A stretch of DNA of 64,000 nucleotides, taken from positions 37,675-101,674 of the forward strand of contig NZ_MUXT01000006.1 in assembly GCF_002014965.1 (NCBI RefSeq), written 5' to 3'. Position numbers and translations under genes: made by a program. The notes beneath the pieces are model-generated. The model saw nothing but the letters and a program-made list of their open reading frames with translations, was not told where the DNA came from and ran no database searches. The DNA is from Moraxella canis (GTDB lineage Bacteria; Pseudomonadota; Gammaproteobacteria; Pseudomonadales; Moraxellaceae). Shown here in pieces: positions 46,735-55,923 of the stretch; within the stretch, counting starts at the first letter, position 1, and the number at the start of each line of letters is the position of its first letter.

Positions 46735-48693
46735 ATGACCACACAAAGAAAAAATCCAAAAACTGGCTCAGCGACGGTGACGGCTCCTTTACGCCGTCCA
46801 AAGACTTCTGCCAAGACTTTTGGGATTTTGACCAAAAAACGCATCAAAAAATCTGGCGCTAATTTGGCTGGTGGCAAGCAGGATGCTTGGCGATATTTGA
46901 TCATTTGGGGGCTGATGCTGTGCATCTTTGTGACGATTTTTGCGCGCGCATTTTATTTACAGATCATCAATCCGCAGTTTTTTATTGATAAAGGCGATGA
47001 GCTGATTACAGGCAAACACACCGAGCCTGCCTATCGCGGCGTGATCACAGATCGCGAGGGTGCGCCTTTGGCTGCCAACGCGCCACTGTATACGGTCTTT
47101 TTTGATCCTTATGCCTATGCCGAGGAATACTATCGCTTAGACAATGAGATCAAAACCACCAAAAGCGACGCCGTCAAACAAAAAGCGCTTGAAAAGCTCA
47201 AAGAAATGGACTTGGTCAGACTGGCAGCAGCGGCAAATTATCCGCTTGAAAAACTCGAAGCAGCCGTCGGCATCGATCATACGCTTGATACGTCTAACAG
47301 CCAAAAAGTCAAAGACGCTTTGCCAAAAGGCGCAAGCTCACGCCGCTTGGTGCTATTAAACCGTGTCTCACCCGAAGTCGCTAAGTCTGTCACGGATTTG
47401 GGACTGTTCGCCATCGGTCGTGAGCAGTATTTTCAGCGCTATTATTTACAAGCCGAGCCGAACGCACAGCTTTTGGGCTATATGGCTCAGTCAAGTGATA
47501 AAGCTCAAGGCGGCTATATTGGGCGCGCAGGCATCGAGGCAAAATATAACGAGCGCTTGGCAGGTAAAGATGGCGTGGTGCGGATTTTACGCGGTACTGG
47601 CAGACAGTCAATTCAAGAGATTGAGCAAATCGAACCGCTCATCGAAGGCGAAAACATTCGCCTAACGATTGACTCGCGCTTACAATATGTGCTTTATAAA
47701 GAGCTTGAGCAGGTTGGGCGCTTGCAGTCGGCGCGTTCAAGCTCAGGCATGGTGGTGGATGTCAAGACAGGCGAAGTGCTGGCGATGGGATCATGGCCAT
47801 CGTTTAATTCTAATAATCTGTCCGAACGCGATGGCGCTAACGAAAGAAACCGTCCTGTGCTTGATGTGTTTGAGCCAGGCTCGGTGATGAAGCCGTTCAC
47901 GGTGGCAGCCGCGCTTGAATCGGGCAAATACACCACCAATTCTGTCATCGATACCAGTCCAGGCAGCGTGTCGGTGGGTGGATATACGATCCGTGACGGC
48001 GGTAATTATGGCGCCATCACGCTAGATAAGCTGATCCAAAAATCCAGTAACGTCGCCTCAACAAAAATTGCGTTAAATCTACCGACTGACGCCATCGCTA
48101 ATACACAGCTTAAATTTGGCTTTGGTAGTAAGACGGCACTGGATTTGCCTGCTGAGGCATCAGGACGCGTTGGGATTCCAAAAGAGCGCGAGCTGTCACG
48201 CCGTGCGACACTCAGCTATGGCTATGGTCAGCAAGTCACATTGGCGCAGCTGACACAAGCTTATGCAGCGCTTGGCAATCGGGGGCTGATGCAGCCTTTA
48301 AAGCTTGTCAAAGATCAAGAAGTGCCTGAGCCCACCCAGGTCATTAGCTCAGGTCATGCTGAATCCATCGTGCGTATGATGGAGCTGGTGACAGGGCCGG
48401 GCGGCACAGGTCAGGCTGCTGCCATCAATGGCTACCGCGTCGCGGGCAAAACGGGTACCAGCCGCCGCACTAATCCCCAAGGCGGCTATTATACCGATCA
48501 GCATCGCACGATCTTTGTGGGTTTGGCGCCTGCGTCAGATCCGCGCTTTGCGGTGACGATCTTGGTTGAAGATCCGCGTCGCCAGTCTTATGCCGGTCAA
48601 GTATCGGCACCGGTATTCCACCAAGTGATGAAAGAGGCGCTGCGCTTATATAATGTGCCTTATGATAAGCCGTTACGGGTTTCGGCGCCCTGA
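46735..48693 (+). CDS. ftsI: Septal peptidoglycan transpeptidase FtsI (PBP3)
   Basis: This 652-residue class B penicillin-binding protein crosslinks septal peptidoglycan and is a beta-lactam target. A basic cytoplasmic stretch precedes one transmembrane helix (YLIIWGLMLCIFVTIFARAF). The catalytic motifs are SVMK (Ser383) in EPGSVMKPFT, SSN in QKSSNVAST, and KTGTS near residue 572. The N-terminal pedestal YRGVITDREGAPLAANAP is typical. It lies three bases after the ftsL stop. Confidence 0.95.
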   Translation: MTTQRKNPKTGSATVTAPLRRPKTSAKTFGILTKKRIKKSGANLAGGKQDAWRYLIIWGLMLCIFVTIFARAFYLQIINPQFFIDKGDELITGKHTEPAYRGVITDREGAPLAANAPLYTVFFDPYAYAEEYYRLDNEIKTTKSDAVKQKALEKLKEMDLVRLAAAANYPLEKLEAAVGIDHTLDTSNSQKVKDALPKGASSRRLVLLNRVSPEVAKSVTDLGLFAIGREQYFQRYYLQAEPNAQLLGYMAQSSDKAQGGYIGRAGIEAKYNERLAGKDGVVRILRGTGRQSIQEIEQIEPLIEGENIRLTIDSRLQYVLYKELEQVGRLQSARSSSGMVVDVKTGEVLAMGSWPSFNSNNLSERDGANERNRPVLDVFEPGSVMKPFTVAAALESGKYTTNSVIDTSPGSVSVGGYTIRDGGNYGAITLDKLIQKSSNVASTKIALNLPTDAIANTQLKFGFGSKTALDLPAEASGRVGIPKERELSRRATLSYGYGQQVTLAQLTQAYAALGNRGLMQPLKLVKDQEVPEPTQVISSGHAESIVRMMELVTGPGGTGQAAAINGYRVAGKTGTSRRTNPQGGYYTDQHRTIFVGLAPASDPRFAVTILVEDPRRQSYAGQVSAPVFHQVMKEALRLYNVPYDKPLRVSAP

Positions 48694-48728
48694 ATTGACC
48701 GACCCATTTAGCTGATTGAGGATATGTG

Positions 48729-50291
48729 ATGACGCCAATAAGTTTTCGTGAAGTGATCCAAAAAGCGGTTGCTACTCCCCATACCGTGACGGCGGCACTG
48801 GGTTTGACGGCGCTTAAGTCGTTATTTGCACCGATTTTGGAGTGCCAATTTGACCAATTTTGTTTGGACAGTCGTAAGATTGGCACAGATGATGGGTTCA
48901 TACTTTTAAAAAGTAGCAGCCAAGATGCTCAAGCAGCCTTAAGCAATGCCAATCGTTATCTGTTGTCGGTCAAAGACAGCGCCGCATTTGTCATCAGTGA
49001 GCTTGATTTGGGCGTCCTGGATTTGGAGGGCGTTCAAATACCTGTCATCAGTGTACCAAATATTCGCACCTGTTTGGGTGATCTGATCGCCGCACGCCTT
49101 CAGCTGCATCATGCGGTAGCATTACCAAAAGTCATTGCAGTGACAGGCACCAACGGCAAAACCACGGTCAGTCAGCTGATCGCACAGCTTTGCCAAGCAT
49201 CCGGCATCGACTCTGCTGTCATGGGGACAGCAGGTAATGGGCGGTTGGGTCAGCTGGTACAGTCTGCCAACACCACAGGTGATGTGTTATTGGTGCATCA
49301 ATTTATTCATCAAATGGCGCAAGAAGGCGTGCAGGCGATTGCGCTTGAGGCAAGCTCCCATGGGCTTGATCAGTATCGCTTACAAGGTGTGCCAATCATT
49401 GGCGCCATCTATACCAATTTATCCCGAGATCATTTGGATTATCATCCTGATATGGCGTCGTATCGCGAAGCCAAAGCCAAGCTGTTTGATCAATCATTGT
49501 TCCCGACGCTGCGTTTTGGGGTAGTGAATTTGGATGATGAGACTGCTTTATTCGATTATGATGCTGTGGATTTTCAGCTGATTGGGTATAGCCAACAAAA
49601 GCCGAGTGCTGATTTTTATGCCAAGGCGGTACGACCAAGCCTTGAGGGCGTTGAGATTGAGGTGCAAACGCCCCAAGGTCAGATGAGCGTCATGAGCCCT
49701 TTGCTTGGGCTGTTTAATGTGGATAATTTGCTTGCCAGTATGGCAGCATTTGCCGCTTTAACTCCTGCAAAGCTCGCCGATTTACCAACTTTGATCACCA
49801 AGCTACAAGGCGCAAGAGGGCGTATGCAGCGTGCGCCATCTCAGACAGGCTCTTTTATTGTTGATTATGCACACACGCCCGATGCGCTTAAGCAAGTCTT
49901 ATCAAGCCTGCGCCGCCACTGCACAGGTCGGCTGATTGCGGTCTTTGGATGCGGCGGTGATCGCGATCGAGGCAAGCGCCCGCAGATGACCCAAGCAGGT
50001 TTGGCGTATGCAGACCAAGTGATTTTGACCGCCGATAATCCGCGTTCTGAATCGCCATCTGCCATCTTAGCAGATATGCAAAAAGGGCTATCATGTGAGG
50101 ATCATTACAAGATCATCATTGAGCCTGATCGAAAAAGCGCCATCGAATTGGCAGTCAAAACCGCAGGCGAGACTGACATCGTGGTGATCGCAGGCAAGGG
50201 GCATGAAACTTATCAAGAAATCCAAGGCGTGCGCCACGATTTCGACGATTTGGCAGTATTGGGCGAGTTTTTACAAAAATATCAAAAATAA
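48729..50291 (+). CDS. murE: UDP-MurNAc-L-Ala-D-Glu:meso-DAP ligase
   Basis: This 520-residue ATP-dependent ligase adds the third amino acid of the peptidoglycan stem. The P-loop is TGTNGKTTVSQL. The substrate motif DNPRSESP marks the meso-diaminopimelate-specific type, as against lysine-adding enzymes. IVDYAHTPDALKQVL is also diagnostic. The start is ATG 48729 with GAGGAT upstream; a GTG directly before it (48726) is possible. Confidence 0.95.
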   Translation: MTPISFREVIQKAVATPHTVTAALGLTALKSLFAPILECQFDQFCLDSRKIGTDDGFILLKSSSQDAQAALSNANRYLLSVKDSAAFVISELDLGVLDLEGVQIPVISVPNIRTCLGDLIAARLQLHHAVALPKVIAVTGTNGKTTVSQLIAQLCQASGIDSAVMGTAGNGRLGQLVQSANTTGDVLLVHQFIHQMAQEGVQAIALEASSHGLDQYRLQGVPIIGAIYTNLSRDHLDYHPDMASYREAKAKLFDQSLFPTLRFGVVNLDDETALFDYDAVDFQLIGYSQQKPSADFYAKAVRPSLEGVEIEVQTPQGQMSVMSPLLGLFNVDNLLASMAAFAALTPAKLADLPTLITKLQGARGRMQRAPSQTGSFIVDYAHTPDALKQVLSSLRRHCTGRLIAVFGCGGDRDRGKRPQMTQAGLAYADQVILTADNPRSESPSAILADMQKGLSCEDHYKIIIEPDRKSAIELAVKTAGETDIVVIAGKGHETYQEIQGVRHDFDDLAVLGEFLQKYQK

Positions 50292-50313
50292 CAGTCATTA
50301 AAAAGGCAAGAAC

Positions 50314-51798
50314 ATGACAAATCCAAGCGCATATCTGTGGCGCCAAGACACCTTAAAACAAGCCACGCAAGGACAATGGCACCATGCTGATGGCGCCAAG
50401 ATTTGCGCCAGTCGTATCGTGACTGACACACGCCAAATCCAAGCCGGTGATGTGTTTTTGGCGATCAAAGGTGAGCGATTTGATGCGCATGATTTTATCC
50501 AAAGTGCGCATCAGCAAGGGGCGTCTGCGGCGATTGTTGAGCGCGTTATTGACTGTGATATGCCGCAGCTGTTGGTGTCAGATACCAAGCTTGCTTTGGG
50601 GGATTTGGGCAAGTTTCGTCGAGAGGCGCACCCTGATTTGACGGTAGTTGCCTTGACCGGCTCTAGCGGTAAGACGACGACCAAAGAGATGATTGGTGCC
50701 ATTTTGGGGCAGATTGCGCCCACGCTCATGACGCGCGGCAATTTGAATAACGATCTTGGCGTGCCGATGATGCTGCTTGAGCTGACTGATGAACATCGGT
50801 TTGCGGTGTTGGAGCTTGGGGCAAATCATCTGGGTGAGATTGCCTATACTGCGTCGATGGTGCGTCCTGATGTGGCGCTGATATTGAACATCGGTACCGC
50901 ACATCTGGGCGAATTTGGCGGTCGGGCTAATATTGCGCGTGCCAAATCAGAGATTTATTCGGCGCTGACAAATCAAGGCGTGGCAATTTTACCGTTTTCA
51001 GATGAATTTTATCCAGAGCTGTTCAACGAAGCGTCTCAATTTACAGAGCTGCAGTTGTCATTTGGTGAGCGCACTGTGCCCATTGAGCAAGCAGGACTTG
51101 AGCCGGCAGATCAAACGATGCTTGAAGCTGAAGGTGTCAGCTGTGTGCTCATGATGGGGGATTTATTTGCTGATGATATCGAAACTTTTGCCACGCACAG
51201 CACATTTAGCCTAAATACCAATATTGACATTGACCAAATCGACAGCTTGCCTGTGCATCTACCATTTATTGGCGAGCATAATGTGGCTAATGCTTTGGCG
51301 GCGGCTGCGGCGACTTTTGCCCTGGGTGTACCGCTTGAGCAAATTGTCACAGGGCTTGAGCGTGCGACACCGCCAAAGGGTCGCTTGACGCGTCTGTCCG
51401 TGGATGGGCACAGCGTTATTGATGACACTTATAATGCCAATCCCACATCTATGCTTGCTGCAGCAAAAGTGCTCGAAGCTGAATTGGGCACCAAGATACT
51501 GGTGCTCGGCGATATTTTTGAGCTGGGCGACGCGGCAGATGATGAGCATGCCAAACTGGGGCATCAGCTGGCTTTACTTGAGATTGATCATGTATTGACT
51601 TTGGGTAATCACATGGCGCACACCGCCGCAGCCATCAATGAACAAAAGCCGATTGCCAAGCATTATACAGATAAGCCAAGTCTTTTGAATGATTTGCGTC
51701 AGATATTATCACACGGTTCTGCCACCGTGTTATTCAAAGGGTCTCGCGGTATGGCAATGGAGAGCCTGATCGCTGATTTGACCGCTTCTAACCATTGA
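50314..51798 (+). CDS. murF: UDP-MurNAc-tripeptide:D-Ala-D-Ala ligase
   Basis: This 494-residue ligase completes the cytoplasmic UDP-MurNAc-pentapeptide. The ATP loop is LTGSSGKTTTKEMIG. GNLNNDLGVPMMLLEL, LELGANHLGEIAY and DTYNANPTSMLAA are hallmark stretches. About 50 residues near position 245-320 (acidic, between the central and C-terminal domains) look like a modest insertion relative to shorter homologues. Confidence 0.95.
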   Translation: MTNPSAYLWRQDTLKQATQGQWHHADGAKICASRIVTDTRQIQAGDVFLAIKGERFDAHDFIQSAHQQGASAAIVERVIDCDMPQLLVSDTKLALGDLGKFRREAHPDLTVVALTGSSGKTTTKEMIGAILGQIAPTLMTRGNLNNDLGVPMMLLELTDEHRFAVLELGANHLGEIAYTASMVRPDVALILNIGTAHLGEFGGRANIARAKSEIYSALTNQGVAILPFSDEFYPELFNEASQFTELQLSFGERTVPIEQAGLEPADQTMLEAEGVSCVLMMGDLFADDIETFATHSTFSLNTNIDIDQIDSLPVHLPFIGEHNVANALAAAAATFALGVPLEQIVTGLERATPPKGRLTRLSVDGHSVIDDTYNANPTSMLAAAKVLEAELGTKILVLGDIFELGDAADDEHAKLGHQLALLEIDHVLTLGNHMAHTAAAINEQKPIAKHYTDKPSLLNDLRQILSHGSATVLFKGSRGMAMESLIADLTASNH

Positions 51799-51814
51799 AA
51801 CTTAAGGATACTTC

Positions 51815-52912
51815 ATGTTGTATTGGCTATTGCAGCAAACAGACATTGCCATTGGTTCATTGACCTTGCGTGCACTGCTTGCGGTGATCACATCACTGCT
51901 TATTGTCATTATTGGCGGTAAGCCTGTGATCAATTATCTGCGTACCTTAAAATACGGTCAAGCCGTGCGTGATGATGGACCAAAAACCCATCTTGCCAAA
52001 CAAGGCACGCCTACGATGGGCGGTGTGCTGATCTTGGCGGCAATTGGTATCTCAACGCTGGCATGGGCGGATTTGAGCAATCCTTATGTTTGGATTTTGA
52101 TGGTGGTGATGGTCATTTTTGGTGCCGTAGGCTGGGCAGATGATTGGCTAAAAATCAAGCACAAAAACCCCCAAGGACTGATTGCGCGCAAAAAATATTT
52201 TTGGCTGTCGGTCGGTTCGCTGTTTGCTGGCTGTTCGATGTATTATATCGCCACACAGCAAGATGCTGCCACCATGATTGCCATGCAAGACATGCTGATT
52301 CCACTGTTTAAAGACATTGTCATTCCATTTTCGGCGATTCCACTGGGTTTGGGATTTATCATTGCGACTTATTTTGTCTTAGCAGGCTCATCCAATGCGG
52401 TGAATCTGACCGATGGCTTAGATGGATTGGTGATTTTGCCTGTGGTTTTGGTGGCGGCAGGCTTGGGCGTTTTTGCTTATATTTCTGGCTCGCCAAATTT
52501 CGCCGACTACATGCACGTGCCTTACATTGCTTATAATGCTGAAGTTACCATCGTTTGTGCTGCGATGATTGGTGCAGGTTTGGGCTTTCTTTGGTATAAC
52601 GCGGCACCTGCTGATGTATTTATGGGCGATGTGGGTGCGTTGAGCCTTGGGGGTATGCTTGGTACCATTGCTGTGATGACTCGCCAAGAGCTGGCATTTG
52701 CGATCATGGGCGGTATCTTTGTTGCTGAAGCGGTATCAGTGATTTTGCAGGTCGGCTCTTACCGTCTGCGTAAAAAACGCATTTTTCTGATGGCACCTTT
52801 ACATCATCATTTTGAAGAACTTGGACTCAAAGAAACCAAAGTGGTGGCGCGCTTTTATATTGTGTGTATCATTTTGGTGGTGCTTGGACTAATGACCCTA
52901 AAACTACGCTGA
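51815..52912 (+). CDS. mraY: Phospho-MurNAc-pentapeptide transferase
   Basis: This 365-residue integral membrane enzyme makes lipid I on undecaprenyl phosphate. Motifs are [24 protein letters not shown] with the paired Asp, [14 protein letters not shown], and [13 protein letters not shown]. The dcw cluster stops here: the next gene is tpiA rather than murD or ftsW. Confidence 0.96.
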   Translation: MLYWLLQQTDIAIGSLTLRALLAVITSLLIVIIGGKPVINYLRTLKYGQAVRDDGPKTHLAKQGTPTMGGVLILAAIGISTLAWADLSNPYVWILMVVMVIFGAVGWADDWLKIKHKNPQGLIARKKYFWLSVGSLFAGCSMYYIATQQDAATMIAMQDMLIPLFKDIVIPFSAIPLGLGFIIATYFVLAGSSNAVNLTDGLDGLVILPVVLVAAGLGVFAYISGSPNFADYMHVPYIAYNAEVTIVCAAMIGAGLGFLWYNAAPADVFMGDVGALSLGGMLGTIAVMTRQELAFAIMGGIFVAEAVSVILQVGSYRLRKKRIFLMAPLHHHFEELGLKETKVVARFYIVCIILVVLGLMTLKLR

Positions 52913-53096
52913 TTTGCCATCAATCACCGATGATCTGCCCCTTTTGAGCCAGTGCATCAGGTGATTTTGGTGGTATTGAGTTTATAAAATTTTAAAAATT
53001 CTTAGGGAAATTGATTAAGTTGGGCTATAATAGCAGGTTCGTTTGGGTATTTTGCTCATCGACTGTCTTATTTAAAGTGTTATAAGGATAGCAACT

Positions 53097-53849
53097 ATGA
53101 ATGTACAAAGATGCGTCATCGGCAATTGGAAATTAAACCCAGCAACCAAGTCAGAAGCGCATGAGCTGGCGCAAGGCTTGAGCGGCATAGCCTGTGATGC
53201 AGTCATGGTGGGCTGTGCACCGAGTTTTGCTCATCTATCGACCGTCTCAGAGGTACTGGCGGGCACGCCGATCTGGGTGGGTGCTCAAGATATTTGCGCG
53301 CATACCCAAAGCACAGGGGCTTATACTGGTGATGTGTCTGCTGAGCAGCTGACAGATCTGGGTGCAGGCTTTGTCATCATTGGGCATTCTGAGCGCCGCA
53401 GCTATTATCGTGAAGACAATGCCTTATTGGCTGAGAAAATGAAGCAAGCCTTTGGTGCGGATTTGAGTGTTGTATTTTGTATTGGTGAAACCAAAGAGCA
53501 ATATCAAGCCAATCAGACCTTATCGGTACTTGATGATCAATTATCAGTATTGCAAGCCATTCATGCGCCGCGCGGTAAGCTGATCATTGCTTATGAACCA
53601 GTTTGGGCGATTGGCACAGGTCTTACGCCAACTGTCCAAGAAGTCACCACAACCCACAGGCACATCAAGTCAGTCTTAGCATCGTATCATCTTGAGGGCG
53701 TGAGCGTGCTTTATGGCGGGTCTGTGAATGAGCAAAATGCTGCTGAATTTGCTCAAGCTGAAGGTGTTGATGGGGCATTGGTTGGCGGCGCTTCTTTGAA
53801 AGTGGATACTTTTACACAGATCATTGCTGCATTTGAGTCAGCCTCATAG
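53097..53849 (+). CDS. tpiA: Triosephosphate isomerase
   Basis: This 250-residue glycolytic enzyme interconverts DHAP and GAP. The active site is complete: Lys in GNWKLNP, His in IIGHSERR, and Glu in AYEPVWAIGTG. The phosphate-binding LYGGSVN loop is near the C-terminus. The gene precedes secG and tRNA-Leu, a common gammaproteobacterial order. Confidence 0.97.
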   Translation: MNVQRCVIGNWKLNPATKSEAHELAQGLSGIACDAVMVGCAPSFAHLSTVSEVLAGTPIWVGAQDICAHTQSTGAYTGDVSAEQLTDLGAGFVIIGHSERRSYYREDNALLAEKMKQAFGADLSVVFCIGETKEQYQANQTLSVLDDQLSVLQAIHAPRGKLIIAYEPVWAIGTGLTPTVQEVTTTHRHIKSVLASYHLEGVSVLYGGSVNEQNAAEFAQAEGVDGALVGGASLKVDTFTQIIAAFESAS

Positions 53850-53888
53850 TTTGTTTTACTTCTTGCATACCACACGATTGAGAAATTT

Positions 53889-54188
53889 ATGCTTACAGTT
53901 CTTTTAGCCATTCATATTATTGTTGCCATTGTCATGGTGGGTTTTATCTTAATTCAACATGGTAAAGGTGCCGATGCAGGTGCATCTTTTGGCTCAGGTG
54001 CAGCAGGCACAGTCTTTGGCGCAGCAGGGTCGGCGAACTTTTTGACACGCACAACCGCAGTGCTTGCGACGATTTTTTTTATTACCAGTCTGGCACTGGC
54101 TCACTTTGCCCAAAAACAAGCCGAAGATCAGCTGCGCTTAGATGTGCCAGCCGTGGTGAGCGAAGCACCGCCCGCCCCTGCTAATTAA
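53889..54188 (+). CDS. secG: Preprotein translocase subunit SecG
   Basis: This 99-residue SecYEG subunit has two transmembrane helices (residues 2-22 and about 52-72). The conserved loop LIQHGKGADAGASFGSGAAG lies between them, with an Ala/Pro-rich tail. It lies 39 bp after tpiA. Confidence 0.95.
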   Translation: MLTVLLAIHIIVAIVMVGFILIQHGKGADAGASFGSGAAGTVFGAAGSANFLTRTTAVLATIFFITSLALAHFAQKQAEDQLRLDVPAVVSEAPPAPAN

Positions 54189-54243
54189 GCAATGATTTTG
54201 CTTGCACTTGGCAGGCTTTTTGGGTAGAATACACCGACATTTT

Positions 54244-54328
54244 GCGATCGTGGTGGAATTGGTAGACACGCTATCTTGAGGGGGTAGTGCTTCACGGCGT
54301 GAGGGTTCAAGTCCCTCCGATCGCACCA
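54244..54328 (+). tRNA. tRNA-Leu (anticodon GAG)
   Basis: An 85-nt class II tRNA with encoded CCA. The acceptor is GCGATCG paired with CGATCGC. Anticodon stem CTATC/GGTAG has loop TTGAGGG, giving GAG. A long variable arm follows (GTGCTTCACGGCGT region), then T arm GAGGGTTCAAGTCCCTC. Its 3' end is the probable integration site of the adjacent element. Confidence 0.97.
54301..54328 (+). other. Probable attachment site (attL) in the tRNA-Leu 3' end
   Basis: The T arm and acceptor end of tRNA-Leu abut the integrase-bearing element. Elements of this type recombine in the tRNA 3' half and restore it on integration. The matching copy (attR) would be outside the window, so the exact core is unknown. 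Confidence 0.6.
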
Positions 54329-54334
54329 AATACT

Positions 54335-54427
54335 AGTACGAACGAGTACGAGAATGTGCAGATAAGCCAATAAATACAAGGCTTGAGTATTAAAACAATG
54401 TACCATAATGTACGATAATGTACATTG
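54335..54427. repeat. Helically phased short repeats beside attL
   Basis: AGTACGA occurs twice with 10-bp period (54335 and 54345). ATGTAC occurs three times with an exact 10-bp period (54398, 54408, 54418). The ATGTAC group is bounded by the inverted pair CAATGTAC (54396-54403) and GTACATTG (54420-54427). One-turn phasing fits arm-type binding sites for integrase or a recombination-directionality factor such as AlpA. Confidence 0.7.
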
Positions 54428-54439
54428 CAAACCGCCAAA

Positions 54440-54509
54440 AATAACAGTACAATTAGCAGTAAATTTGATTTACTGCTATTTTTTTTTTTTTATTTTTCGT
54501 ACTGTTATT
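54440..54509 (+). terminator. Terminator hairpin nested in an inverted repeat, just before the integrase start
   Basis: AGCAGTAAA (54455-54463) pairs with TTTACTGCT (54469-54477) and is followed by 13 T residues, a strong intrinsic terminator shape. It is enclosed by AATAACAGTAC (54440-54450) and its exact reverse complement at 54499-54509. The integrase ATG follows immediately, with no visible ribosome-binding site. Confidence 0.75.
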
Positions 54510-55721
54510 ATGGCGCGCACCACCAAACCACTGACCGCGACCGAAGTCGCAAAAGCCCAGCCAAAAAATAAGCTATACCGCCTTTATGACGGTAATGGGC
54601 TTGTACTCAATATCCTACCTTCTGGCACTAAGACTTGGTATCTGCAGTATAAGCACCCACACACCAAAAAAGCTGACATGTATAAGATTGGCAATTATCC
54701 AGCCGTCGCTTTGGCGGATGCGCGCAAAGCCTGCCAGGACTGTCATGCGCTCCTTGCTCAAAATATCGATCCTAAACAGCATGCTAAGCAGCAAGACCAA
54801 GCCAAGCGCATTGCCTTGGCTAATGATTTTCGCTCGGTGTTTAACGAGTGGCTGGCAACACGTGATTACGCTGATGCAACTGTTAATAAGCTGCAGACTT
54901 ACACTGCCGAGCTGTTGGCAGTAATTGGCAATAAGCCAGTGGATCAAATCACTGTCATGGATTGCATGACAGTATTACGACCAATTGAGCGCGCTGGACA
55001 TCTCGAAAAACTCAAAAAAATCCGCAGTCTCATCAATCAAACGATGGCTTATGCGATCGCTACTGGTCGAGCTGAGAATAATCCAGCTGTCAATCTGACA
55101 GGCGTTTTTAAATCCCCAAAGAAGAAGCACAACCCTGCCATTTTAGATGAAGCAAGGCTTGCTGAAATGGTGCAGGCTATGGATGGTTATCATGGCTCAT
55201 TTGTCACTAAAAAATGCTTGATGTTCAGCCTGTACACTTTCGCGCGCCAAGGTGAAATCCGTAATCTGAAATTTGGTGATATTGATTTTGACACAGGCAC
55301 TTGGCATTACACGCCGTCAAAGACCGCTAATAGCACACAAATACAGCTTAGTACACCACTATCCACCCAGGCAATGGAAATTATCAGGCAGTTGCGAGAC
55401 CACCACCGTGGCGATTATGTCTTTGTATCGCCTAATACGACACTGCGGCCAATCTCTGAAGGTTTGGTGAATCGAGCGCTAAGACGACTTGGATTTGACA
55501 AGGACGAGCAGACGGCACACGGTTTTCGGGCAGTGGCGCGCACCTTGCTTGAAGAAAAGTTTCGCTATGATTATCGTATGATAGAAATGCAGCTCGGTCA
55601 CCAAGTGCGTGATAGCAACGGCAGAGCTTATAACCGTGTGCAATGGATTGATGAACGGCGTGAGATGCTGCAAGTCTGGGCTGACTTTATCGACGACCTA
55701 AAAAATAAGCCCCTTGATTAA
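54510..55721 (+). CDS. int: P4-type tyrosine integrase
   Basis: This 403-residue site-specific recombinase carries an N-terminal arm-binding (DUF4102-like) domain (YRLYDGNGLVLNILPSGTKT, YKIGNYPAVALADARKA). Catalytic residues are Arg in FARQGEIRNLKFGDID (about 243), HGFR (about 337-340), LGHQVRD, and Tyr in RAYNRVQW (about 374). The start is ATG 54510 (MARTTKPLTATEV); the frame is open further up to 54408 but runs through a terminator hairpin. It is convergent with the leftward operon. Confidence 0.92.
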   Translation: MARTTKPLTATEVAKAQPKNKLYRLYDGNGLVLNILPSGTKTWYLQYKHPHTKKADMYKIGNYPAVALADARKACQDCHALLAQNIDPKQHAKQQDQAKRIALANDFRSVFNEWLATRDYADATVNKLQTYTAELLAVIGNKPVDQITVMDCMTVLRPIERAGHLEKLKKIRSLINQTMAYAIATGRAENNPAVNLTGVFKSPKKKHNPAILDEARLAEMVQAMDGYHGSFVTKKCLMFSLYTFARQGEIRNLKFGDIDFDTGTWHYTPSKTANSTQIQLSTPLSTQAMEIIRQLRDHHRGDYVFVSPNTTLRPISEGLVNRALRRLGFDKDEQTAHGFRAVARTLLEEKFRYDYRMIEMQLGHQVRDSNGRAYNRVQWIDERREMLQVWADFIDDLKNKPLD

Positions 55722-55728
55722 GGGGCTT
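55707..55728. terminator. Bidirectional terminator between int and alpA
   Basis: AAGCCCCTT (55707-55715) pairs with AAGGGGCTT (55720-55728) around GATT. It overlaps the int stop codon and lies five bases from the convergent alpA-like stop. Confidence 0.85.
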
Positions 55729-55732
55729 TGGA

Positions 55733-55921
55733 TTAGGCGCTTTGTTGCTGCGCCAGTTTGTCGGCAAGATAAGCCTGTATTTCGTGATGCCACCAAAGCG
55801 AACAGTGGCCGTCTTTGTGGCTTTTGGGAAACTGTCCTAAACGCATTCTATCATAGATAGTTGTTCGGCTAAGCTTAGTCATTTCGCACACATCATTAAT
55901 TCTTAATCGTTTCAATTCCAT
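55733..55921 (-). CDS. AlpA-family excisionase/regulator
   Basis: This 62-residue protein with a MerR/Xis-type helix-turn-helix (RINDVCEMTKLSRTTIYDRM, RLGQFPKS) matches the AlpA family. AlpA proteins activate integrase or aid excision. The ribosome-binding site GGAG lies within the last bases of the upstream exonuclease gene. It is the last gene of the leftward operon. Confidence 0.85.
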   Translation of the reverse strand: MELKRLRINDVCEMTKLSRTTIYDRMRLGQFPKSHKDGHCSLWWHHEIQAYLADKLAQQQSA

Positions 55922-55923
55922 AT

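Noticed and set aside
52501..52530. Second CACGTG core as another parS
   Set aside because: It lies inside mraY and the flanks (ATG and CCT) do not match the parS arms.
54408..54509. N-terminal extension of the integrase frame
   Set aside because: It reads through a terminator hairpin and poly-T (giving a run of Phe), and P4-type integrases begin near MARTTKP.
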